64,000 nt of DNA from Neospora caninum Liverpool (taxonomy: Eukaryota; Apicomplexa; Conoidasida; Eucoccidiorida; Sarcocystidae): the NCBI RefSeq assembly GCF_000208865.1, contig NC_018388.1:62001-126000 (forward strand). Direction: 5' to 3'. The translations under genes and the position numbers were made by a program. Under the pieces are notes generated by a model. The model was not told the origin of the DNA and searched no databases. It worked only from the letters and a program-made list of their open reading frames with translations. Below are positions 10,790 to 21,106 of this stretch, piece by piece (the stretch's first letter is position 1; each line of letters opens with the position of its first letter).

Positions 10790-13700
10790 CATATATACAT
10801 ATATATATATATATATTTATATGTCTATTTAGGTGCTCGTGGAAGCAGGTGTGTTTGGTACACCTGCTTCAGGATGCATGCCTTTTCAGACGTATGTGTC
10901 TTGTCAGGGCAGAAGCTCTTTGCGTGTCTGCGTGTGTATACGCGTCTATATCTGGCGGTCGCTGTCTACGCATGTGTGTCGGCGCAGAATCCTTGTCGGG
11001 AGGTATTCTCTTCTTCCCTGGCAGAACATGTTTCGTACTTCCTGTCACTCTCCACAGTTCGCCGGGTACGCGTGGCTTCTCGCTGTCTTCTGCACTGCCT
11101 CAGGACGAGGACGAGCTCGGCGACCGCAGTTCGACTCCCCCCGTTCCAGGCGCCTCTCCCGGGTCTGCAGAGACGCAGGGAGAAGCCCCGTCAGCATCGA
11201 CCGCTGCTTCTTCCTCGTCTGCGTTGGGAACGGGGAGCGCGAGCGCAGCCATCGCTGCTATCGGCGCATTCTACGACTCGGACGGCGCCCTGGCAGGCGT
11301 GTCGCGCACTGCGGCCTTGCGGCTCCGGCGAAAGGCGAAGCAGGTGAGGCGGGAACCGGACGGGGCCCAGATCGGACAGGAAACGAGGCACACACACGCG
11401 ACTGGAGGAGAGAAAAGAGATAGAGTGGAGAGAGGCCGTTGTGTCTCTGCCTCGAAGCACATACGCTTTTCGGCCCGAAACGCGCGGAGGGGAGATGTAT
11501 GGGGGACAGGGAGTACGCGCTTGTGCGCGTGTGTACATCAAAGGAACAGTGGAGTCCGAGGGAAGCGAAACACAGGGAACCGGGGAAAACGGAGTCCCAA
11601 AAAAGCGCGACAAGGGCGGAGGAGGCCGTTGCCTGGAGACGCGCCGCGGCGCTCAGGCTGGCGATGAAGCATGACCCAGAAGAGGCGTGAAAATCAGAAG
11701 GGATGCCGTGGGACTCTGGAAGAAAGCAAAAGGGAGAGAAGTGGGGAAACTTGGAAATACTCCGAGCGAGGCGAGGGACCTGGCTGTCTACGCCGTTTTG
11801 CTCCTTCACCGCGCCGCGGCTCCTCTTTGTCTGCTGGGACTGCCGGGTCTCGCCACCGGAGGCGGCACTCGAGCACAAATGCCAGCAACACCGCGCTTTT
11901 TTCTCTTGATTTCCGCTTCTTTTCTCACTGTCCCGTTTACTTGTTTTGTTTTCTTCTCTCACTGTCCCTTTTGTTTGTTCTCTTCTTGTGGCTACTTTTG
12001 TTTTGGCACAGGAGGTGTTGAAACTCGACAAGCAAAAACGAATCGAGTTGGTCAAGCAAGGCAAAAGTGCGCTGGAGCTCCACGCCATGGCCGCCGCAGA
12101 GGTGAGGCTTCCACAGGAAAGATCCAAGTTGCTTTTGTGTTTTTCGAGACCGCTCGTTTCTGCTCGGCTGAACGGCGGCGGCGAATCTGCCTCGAGACGG
12201 CCCCTGCTTGTCGCGGAGTAGCCATCGGCGTGTGTGCATTCCTCCCCTGCTCGTCTCAACTTTGCGAGTCTTCTCTCCTCAGGGAGGAGGCGCATCGCTC
12301 TCTCGGCTTTGGGCCTTCTCACTCTCTGCGTCGTCCCTCGGATGTTTGAACACCTGCATGCATGCACTCGTGTCTCTGAATTTGCCACACATCCACCGAC
12401 ACATCTGCATACGTGAACATATGTGCATATATATACAGATACGGATATCTGGTGTTCCTGCATATATACGCTTCGAAGATATGTATATCTTTTGTATTTA
12501 TATATATATATATATATACATGCAGATAAGTGTGGAGATTTCCATGTTTGTAGGTATGTAGATGTGTGCCTAGCGATGCCGTTTCCTCGCTATGGAATGG
12601 AGATATGTGTCTATGGCCAGTTCCCTTTGCTGCTGTCTCTGCATGTATGCTTTGTCCACGTCGAGATATGGACCCCTTTTTTTCTCCGGCGCGAAGTCCG
12701 TGGATGTTTCTTCTCCGTTTGCGTCCTCGTTTGCGTCCTGGTTCGCCCCACCCTGCAGCAAGAGACGCGGTCTTCGAAGGCGCGCAGTCCGCTCCAGGAG
12801 TTCGTCGTGACCCTCGGGGAGTTCTCTTTGAAGGAGAAGTTGGGAAATGTTTTGCAGAGGTTGAACACATCGTTCGATGCGTTTCAAGAAGACAGGCGCC
12901 TGCATTGTCGTGGCAAAGAACAGGGTTTCAGAGGTAAGCAAAGGGAGCTTCAACGGCCTCGCGTGCGCTCTCCCCATTGACCGTTTGCAGGCTGTCCCAT
13001 GCTTTCACCCTTTACCAAGTGCGCAACCGGAGAGCAGGAGAGCCGTCCCGGAGAAAAGGAAACACCAGGCAGAAAGAGAAGTGTTTGCACGTTTACGTTG
13101 GCCTCCTGTCTTTCCAGTCTCCGTTTTGAAAGCGACGTTTCCTGGTCTAGGTACACGATGTCTTTCTCGTCTCTTTCTTCTCAGGCGGCATTCCGCTGAT
13201 CCACACCAAAATCGCGTTTCAGCTTCAAGGGACACATCCGGTGGCGGGGCGCCGCGGCCGGCTAGCCATGCTCCGCTTCCACCGCCCAGACTTTCGCTCG
13301 GGGCTGCTCGCGTCTCAGAAGAGTCTCGGCGACGCTGGATCGTCTGTCTCGAGCTCCTGCGCGAGAGAAGAAAGACGGCGGAAACTCCTCGGCGTTCAGA
13401 GTGTCGAGCGCGCGCCGTGGGTCATCCTGTAAGTTCCGCAGACGGGCGCCCGAATCCCTAAAGCACTGACAAAACTCTCCACCGACAGTCCATGCGGGAC
13501 TGAGTCGGCATATGCATCTCTGTGTCTTAGATTCTGCATCGAGTGGGGCAAACAAAATGCATCTGCCGTGTCTCTGTTTTTCCTCGTCCGTCTTCTCTCT
13601 TTTCTTCTTTCCTGCTTTTTTTCCTTTCCGGTGTCTCTCTACCGCGCCCCTTGTGTCCGTTTCGCTCTCGATTTCTCTTTCTTCGTCACAGTTTTTCTGC

Positions 13701-14250
13701 ATTCCGCTCGGCGTTGCATGCAGGCCGCCTGAACCGAGCGAGGTTGTGCGGCGGCTGCGAGAGGAGTTGTACGGCCGGAGTTCGGCTGGGGGCGAAGACG
13801 GAGACGGGGCCTTCCCTCGCCTCGACCGCGACGAAGAAGACAAAGCGTCGAGCGTTTCGAGCGCACGGAGGCAGGCGGAGACAGGCGCGCAGAGCGACCA
13901 GACGCAAGACGAGAGAACAGGAGGGAATGGGGGCGGCGCGATTCGACTCGAGGATCGGGAGGGCAGAGAAGGCGAGCGGGAGACCATCCACTTGGCGAAT
14001 CACTTCTACACGCCGCAGGATCTCTCCCTGCGCGACGATGCCCCCATCGCCGTGTTTGAGTACATGGAGCAGCAGCCGCTCCTCATGAACAACCCTGGAA
14101 TGGCCGTTCGAATCATCCGACATTTCCTCCCTCCGACGCCGCCAAACTCCGAACTCACGTGAGGCCCTCGAAATGAAAAAAAGCGGAAGCTCCAAAGCCC
14201 TACATCTCCCAACACGTGTTCATCTCTTCAGTGCGACAAAACACACAAGC

Positions 14251-14281
<31 letters not shown>

Positions 14282-17200
14282 TGCGTTATGTGCCGCTGTC
14301 TCTATGAACATTTGCACAGGTGCATGAATATATGTACATATTTTGTGTGCATCTCTGGATGTGCTTGTGTCTTTGCGAGGTTTGTGTTAGGCGTGTCTTT
14401 TGTTTTTCAACCGTGTTTCTGGGTTTTGCCTTTCCCATGTGTGCACTGTCTCGGGCCACACAGGCGGCAAGAGCAGGTCCAGCAAGCGGAGCGGCAACTC
14501 AAGGGTCGGCTGGGGCCTTTCGGCGAGTTACAGCTTCAGCAGGACGACGCGAAAATCATTCTCTTCGGTGCACGTTTGCCGCTGTCGAGAGGCCAGGGCC
14601 AGGCTGTCGCCGAGAGTCCCTTGCTGAAGGCTCCAGTGTACATCCACCCGAGCACGCCCAACTTGCCTGTGAAGCGCGAAAGCCGCTTCCACGATTACCG
14701 AGACACAGACTTCATTCTTGTCCGCACCCGCGCCAAAGATCGATGCAAGGTACGGGAGAACCTTCTCCTCTCTTCTCTGCCCTCATCTGTCGCGTTTCCG
14801 GGTTTCCCTTGATGACTGACATGCGGTGCTCCGGATCGGCACACTGTCTCGCGCGTTCTCTCGCCGTCGACCTTCTGTGGGCACTCTTCTCGACGAAGGG
14901 AACTCAGCTACTCGCCGAGGGTCCGCGATGAAACAAGGCAGAGAGGGAGAGTGTCGAGCAGCTGACGGAGAGACCGAGAGGGAGAGATCGTTCTCCAGTT
15001 CGACGGGTTTTTTCTCGTCCGCGCTGCTCTGTGTGTGGCGGTCTGCCGTGCCTGCGTTCTCTTCGGGTTGCGTCTGGGACCAGGCGCCTCGCATGTCCTC
15101 ATTCCTTCTGTCCACTCCCGTCGTCCTCTGCGCAGTGCATCTGTTTTCCCTGCTTGTCTCCCCGGGTTTCCGCTTTGGGCTACTTCCCCCGTCGCTCTTC
15201 TGATCTTCGGACTCTCGGGTGCAGGTGTACCTACGGCCGCTGCTGTATCCGCCTCCCGAGAAAAGCGCCTGTCGCTCAGGCTTCCCGTTCCACCGCGCGT
15301 CCGGCTTGGAGAGTCTCTCGGTCCTTGGCAGCCCCGCCAACTGCGGTGTCTATACAGTCGGCCAGTGCGAGCCGCGAATGGAGGTCCACGCACCGAACTC
15401 CAAGAAGCACGTGGACGACCGAAAGTTGCATGCAAAGGCCTGGGCGCTCAGGTAGGGGGCTTTCAAGCGAGCAAAGCAGACAGCCGCAAGTCCCAAAGCT
15501 TCGCGCAACAGAGCCGCGGCGGCGCGTGTCTCTGTGACCAGTCGGCGCGTCTCCCGGTCGAGATTTCCACTCCCGCACATGTCGCCTCTCGCGCTTTTTT
15601 TGGTTCACGGCGGCCTGCGACGTCTCTCTTGGCGTGCTTTCCGTTCGCGCTTTCCAAAACGCTCCTTCGACGCGCGACACGGCCCCCCCCCCCCTCTTTG
15701 CTGTCGACTCTCGGAACTTGTGTCTGAAACGCGAGCTGCGTTCTCTCGGCCCTCTGGGCGGGAAAAAGCGATAAAAACGGATTCCGACGTAGCCCTGGTT
15801 TTCGGCGTGTGTCTGTCTCGCGGCGCAGGTTCGCTGCTGAGCGGAACGTGACGGATATGAAGCGCGTGAAGGATCTCGTCAAGCAGCGCTTCTGCCCGCC
15901 GGTCATCGAGAAGGAAGTGACGCAGATGTTGAAGCTGCTTTCGCCGATTGCCCCGCATCGTCTGCCGCGCTTGGACGACGTCGCGCTTCGCTCGATCATC
16001 CGCCCCGAGTTGATTTGCTGTCTCGAGGCCGCGCACGCCGCGCTGTATCGGCTGAAGGCGATCGGGATCATGACGCTGACGTCGGCGGACGGCTTGTCGG
16101 GAGTCGCGCAGTTCATCGAGAAGGAAGAGCGTCATGCGCAGGAGAAGGTTTTGGCTGCGAAGAAGCGCATGAAGGAGATCGAAGTGAAGTTCCGACAGCA
16201 GGCCGAGGCGCGGCTTCCGGCCTCGGGGCCGGGGAACGCGGAACTCCGTGAGAAAGCGATGCAAGAGGTGAACGCGGCGTGTCAGCGGGCGAGCGCGGCG
16301 CTCCTCAGTGTATGCACAGCGTACGCGGAGAGCCGGATTGGAAAGCGGTACGGACACCTCGTCCGGTTCATCGAGGAGTTGCTGCTCCTGACGCCCTGGA
16401 ACTTGACCAAGGAGTGCAAGGACGTCCTCACAAATAAAGGCAGCGCGCAGTTCATGCTCACGGGTTTCGGCGACCCTTCCGGCGGCCGCGGCGAGGGCGT
16501 TTCCCTCATCAAACGCCTCAACCGCGAGCGGTCCGGTCTCTCCTTCCTCTCCGGGATGGGCCGGAACTTCGGCAGCTTCTCACGCGACGGCGCGCGATCC
16601 CTCGCCGGGGCGTTCGGCCCGGGAGGCATCTTCCTTGGCGCGCACCTCGGCCCCGCGGCCATGAGCGGCGGCGTGGCGGGAACCGGCGAAGATCTTCGCA
16701 AGCTGTCCATGCAGGAGCTCCGGCGCCGCCTGATCCAGTACGGCCTCTCGGAGTCGGTGATTCGCACGCTCCCGCGGTGGGACCAAGTCGCCCTCGTTCG
16801 GCAATACCGAGATGGGTTCGGCAGCGCAGATTTCGCCGGCGACGACGCGGACGGCAAGAAGGGGAGGAGCAGTCTCGTGGCAAAGGGCGGCAGGCTTCGC
16901 GGCGAGGAGTACGAAGAACGTCTCACAGACATTCTGCAGAGACAAAAGAAGGCGCTGGAAGCCGACGCGCCGGCGATCACCGACACCGAAGACGAAGAGG
17001 AAGACGAGGACGAGGCGGCGCGCGACGCCCTCGCAGAAGACGAAACCAAAGACGATGTGGAGAAAAAGAAAAAGGGGAAGAAAGGGAAACACCAAGGCGA
17101 AGAAAAGGCCGGAACCGCGAAAAAACATGCGGCCTCTCCGGGGACCAGCACGACCGGAGATGCGACCGGAACCGGACAAGACAAAGGAGTCGAGGACGCC

Positions 17201-20200
17201 CTGCTCGCCGCCCTAGATGGAGAAGAAGAAGAAAAGGAGGTCAGACAAATACCGCTCCCGATTTGGACGTGCGCATCCCCGTTTTTGAGTGTTTTCTGGA
17301 TTCTCTCTGTCTCGTGCTTTCCTTTTTTTGTTCCTCTCTTCCTTCCTCTCACTTTCGTTCGCTTGTCCTGGGTCCGTTCCCGGCTTCCTCCTCGTTCCAG
17401 TTCGCGCTCGGTTCCCTCTCGTTCAACCATCATCCACTCTCTCTCGCCCTGCTTCCTGTTTTTGCCTCTCCTGCTGAGCCTTCGCTTCCATCGGCGCCTT
17501 CCGAGGGCGCATCGGGGCGCGCATGCAAGGCCTGGTGTCTCTCCTTCTGACGTCGCTCTTTGCACTTTTTTCAGGCAGATGAAGACGAACTCGAACGGCG
17601 CGAGCTCCAGGCGCTGCGACAGCGACAGGAGGCACGGACTGCCAAGCCGCTGACCGCGGAGGAGCAGCAGAGGGCCGACATGAAGGTAAGCCTCGAAAAC
17701 CAAATATATATATATATATATATATGGGGATAGGTCGTGTTTCTCTGAATGGACACTCGCCTTCTCGTGCAGGCCGTAACAGGACAGGACAGGCTGAAGC
17801 GCGATGGGGAAGGCGGGTGCGCTGCCCCCAGGGAGGAAGACGCAGGCCGGAGACCGTCGCTTTCTTCTCTCGCATGCACTGTCTTTCAGACGGTCTGTGT
17901 GTACGCGTTTTGTCTGTCAATGTGGGAGGACACACGGCCCCTTCCTCCGTCGTTCGCGACGGGGAAGGGGCTTCAGCCTTACGTATCGCCTTCGCGCTTC
18001 CTACCGGCGCGCGTCGCCTCTTCTCCGTCGGTGTGCACATCTCCTTTCTCTGGCATTTCCATCGCGTGTCTGTTCAATATATATATGTATATGTGCCCGT
18101 TGGTGCGTGTGGTTCTTTGTGTCTTCCTCTACATTGAGTCCTTTTCTGTTTGGACGTGAAGCACATGAACTTGCGGGCACGCAATGAAGCCTGACGTTTG
18201 GAGAGGAACCTGGGAGGGAAGAGAGGAGACGGAAATTGAGGGGCTAGGCGCGTCGGCTTTCTACATTTCTACCTCTTGTTTCTCCTCGCTCAATGACAGG
18301 TTCAGGCCGTTCCGTGTCTCCGGTGGATTCGCCGCTTCCGCCAGCAGGCAGGCGAGCCCTTTGGCACGGAGCGCGTCGTTCTTATATACGGAGAAAAGAA
18401 CATAAAAGATTTCATCCAGTGGCGCACACGGCGCCTCGAAGAAACGCGAGCGGTAAGAAGAGAGAGCGGAGGAACACGAGAGCCGCGGCCTCCCGTGGAG
18501 AGAGGAAAGGCATTCGGCTTATATTCGGGGTTTGTGTGCGCTCACGACCAACCTGGAGCGGAGCCTTTCGGCGCCATAGGTCAAGCGGGCTGACTGGAAG
18601 CGAGAGAGACAGACGAACCAGAAGAGGTGCATGGCTGCCGTTCATCAGTGTTCCAGCGGGTGTTGTTCTCTCGTTGTGTCCACATGCATGCATGCATATA
18701 TATATATATATATACAGATATAAATGTATGCATGTATATAAGTAGTACTGGGTCGTATCTACATCTGTGTGTATTTGGATAACCATGTTTGTGGTGAGTG
18801 TCGAGCCTTTTGAGAGGATTGGCGGACTCTGGAGCGCACTCCAGAGAGCGGAGACAGCGTTGGTGGCAACCGATTGACCGTTTGTTTTCAGCGCATGCTT
18901 GCGTCGACAAGGAGCAAAGAGGCCTTAGCCGGGAAGCGCGTGTGTCGAGCCTGCGGCCAACCAGGACACATTGCTTCCAACGTGGTGAGTGGATTCTTCC
19001 CCGGTGTCTCTTTTTCTCCGTGTGTCTTTGCCGTTCGCCACCGTCTGTCACCCTTCCTTGTCTCCTCGCGCCGTTTCGCCACCCTAGCCGGAGGTTCTCG
19101 TCGCACCTTGTCACAGAATTGGTTTTCCGGTTTTCAAGCTCAAAGCCTCCCGATGTTTGAAAACGCTTTGACAGGTGTTGTTAAATCGCGTTCTGGGATA
19201 GGTTTCCACCACCCAGGAACTGTATGTGGATTTCTCTTCTACAGCACATAAATCTGCGAGGTGCGCCAAATTCTCGCGGACAGCGTCGACACACACAGAG
19301 ACACATACACACGGGCCCTCGCGCGCATGCGTCGAGAGAGTTCTGGAGGCACGTCTTGGCTTTCTTTTGCGCGTCCAGCGTCGGTTCGCCGCGTGCAGTT
19401 ACTCGGGTGCAGGCTGTGTGCAGGTGTCCGTGCCTCCCGTGATCCACAGATCTGCGCATCCGTTTTTCTCTTTTCTTCTGTAGAACTGTCCTCTGTATAA
19501 CGGCCCGAAGCGTCCAGCAGCTGCAGCGACACCACCGCCGCCTCTGAAGAAGCGTCGGAAGGAGAACCAGGAGTTGGAGGAGGATTTGTTGATCGGCCTG
19601 TACGCGGAGGGGGGCGAAAACGACAGCGAAGTGAACGGGATGGTGGCGGCGAATTCGCAAGCTTCTGGAGGGACGCCGGGGCGACAGCGAGGCAGCGGCG
19701 TGTCGAGCCATCGGGCGCGCGCATCCCGGGCTGCCTGGGAAGACGACGAGGACTTTCTGGGCGACGGCGCGTCGTCTGTCGTGTCGTACACGAGACGGCG
19801 CGGCGGCTCGCGGAGCGTGGTGAGCGCTGCGGACAGCCACGTGCACTTTGCCGGGAAGGGCGGCGCGGGGGCTCGGAAGAAGACTTCGCGGAAACGCGGC
19901 GCAGGCGCTGCTGGGTCAGGGCGATGCCGCGAGCGCACAGAGGAGGAAGACGACAGAACGCTCGATGAAGACGACGAGGAAGGAAGCAGATGGGCCCCGG
20001 AACGCAACCGCCGCACCGCCACCGACGAGCTGAACATCGCGCTCGCCCGAATCGTGAACGTCGTCCTGCAGCAACAGATCTTCAAGGTGAGAAGGGAACG
20101 ACGGAAGCGCGCCGGAGCTCCCCAGACGGGGCGAAACCCGGGTCGTTCTGGTGTCCACATTCTGGCGGAAGCATGCGCTCTCCCGCGACACAGGAAAACG

Positions 20201-21106
20201 GACTCGCGAGGAAATCGCTCCGCGTTTTTCAGGGACCGGTTGCCGCAGCCCCTGGCAGAGAGTGTCGGGGGTGCAGAAAGCACCAAAGTGGCGGTGCGGA
20301 GACACGTGAAAAGTTCAGGACGAATGTGCGGATATTTGAGTGTCTAGACAGATAGAGAGAGCTTCTTGGGTAAGGACCGGAGGACCGGCATGAAGCATCT
20401 GCGTTTCGCCGCACTCCCGTCGCCGTGCCGGTTCACAAAAGCGGGATCGACTCGGGGTGCGGCAGTGAGACTCGCCGCGTTCGCAGATGGAAAGTGACCG
20501 ACTTTGGCAGAAGCAAACGGGTTTTGCGGTCGAGGAAAACAGCTGGGGAGAGGGGGGGGGGGCGGGGCGAGGCAGTCGGAGTCCGCAGCCCCGGGTTTGT
20601 GATCTTCGCTTTCATAGGTTTGTTCTTTTCAGTGTCTCGCGGTTTCGTTTCCCGCGTTTTGTTCCGTGCATCCCACGTTTTCTGTCGCGTCTGCGTTTCT
20701 GTTTGCTTCCCTTCCTCCTTCGCCTCAGCCGTTCTGGCAACGCGTCGACGAGCGGTACGCCCCGAACTACTACCGGGTTATCTCAAATCCGATGTGGCTG
20801 CAAAAGATCGCCAGCAAGTGCAAGCAGCGAGAGTATTTGTCCGGCGAGCAGTTCCTAGCGGACATTCGCTTGGTGGTGACGAATTGCTTCCTGTTTAATC
20901 CGCCAAACTCTCCAAGTGCTTGGCTCCGCGAGCGAGCGACGAATCTCGAAGAGACGGTTCGCCAGAAATTCGAGGAGCAGCGGGCGACGGTCGCGGAATG
21001 CGAAGCGATCATCCTGGGGCACGTCGGCATGGGCGGCGACGTGGCCTTGGGTGCGGCCGAAGGTGAGGGAATGGAGGCTGCGCATATGGACTACTCGATG
21101 ATTTGA
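5617..21106 (+). CDS. TAF1: TFIID subunit TAF1 (TAF250-like), zinc knuckle plus single bromodomain
   Basis: Largest TFIID scaffold subunit, nuclear, needed for RNA polymerase II initiation. Exons: 5617-9713, 10280-10643, 11104-11343, 12012-12101, 12759-12933, 13185-13428, 13724-14158, 14464-14749, 15225-15451, 15829-17239, 17575-17685, 18300-18452, 18892-18984, 19484-20086, 20729-21106; 2968 codons plus stop, phases consistent throughout. Residues 1-1366 are one Pro/Ala/Ser/Gly-rich exon. The conserved TAF1 core follows: LRFHRP (exon 6), FYTPQDL and [12 protein letters not shown] (exon 7), APVYIH and [13 protein letters not shown] (exon 8), TPWNLT and LTGFGDPSG (exon 10), [14 protein letters not shown]. 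The zinc knuckle CX2CX4HX6C (C2629, C2632, H2637, C2644) spans the exon 13/14 junction. The bromodomain (~2820-2945) has its acetyl-lysine Asn in FLFNPP. Human TAF1 has two bromodomains; only one is seen here. The start is the first in-frame ATG, an upstream in-frame GTG being dismissed. Exon 2 uses a GC donor. Confidence 0.92.
8926..9270 (+). other. Gly/Pro/Ala-rich low-complexity segment in TAF1 exon 1
   Basis: About 115 codons of the TAF1 N-terminal exon are almost only Gly, Pro, Ala and Ser and more GC-rich than the flanks. It directly follows an acidic patch ([16 protein letters not shown], near residue 1062). It is read in the same frame as the conserved TAF1 sequence downstream, so it is coding but probably disordered. 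Confidence 0.8.
10698..10830. repeat. (TA)n/(CATATA)n microsatellite in TAF1 intron 2
   Basis: About 130 bases of alternating TA with CATA and TGTA interruptions, starting about 55 bases after the GC donor of TAF1 exon 2. Confidence 0.95.
10842..10870. repeat. 11-bp stem inverted repeat with 7-base loop
   Basis: GAAGCAGGTGT (10842-10852) and its exact complement (10860-10870) surround GTTTGGT. It lies in TAF1 intron 2 just after the TA tract. It could fold in the pre-mRNA; function unknown. Confidence 0.85.
14251..14278. repeat. (AT)14 microsatellite in TAF1 intron 7
   Basis: Pure AT dinucleotide run between TAF1 exons 7 and 8, ending in a GCATGC hexamer. Confidence 0.95.
15683..15694. repeat. 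C12 homopolymer in TAF1 intron 9
   Basis: Twelve consecutive C on the plus strand, about 135 bases before the acceptor of exon 10. It is a prime place for sequencing error and for slippage. Confidence 0.9.
17704..17725. repeat. (AT)11 microsatellite in TAF1 intron 11
   Basis: Begins 18 bases after the exon 11 donor. A second short tract lies in intron 12 at about 18696-18713, after a run of TGCATGCA units. Confidence 0.9.
20552..20567 (+). repeat. G-rich tract in TAF1 intron 14
   Basis: A run of 11 G followed by CGGGG, preceded by GGGG at 20545-20548: four close G-runs on the transcribed-sense strand, a G-quadruplex-type pattern about 160 bases before the bromodomain exon. Confidence 0.75.
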
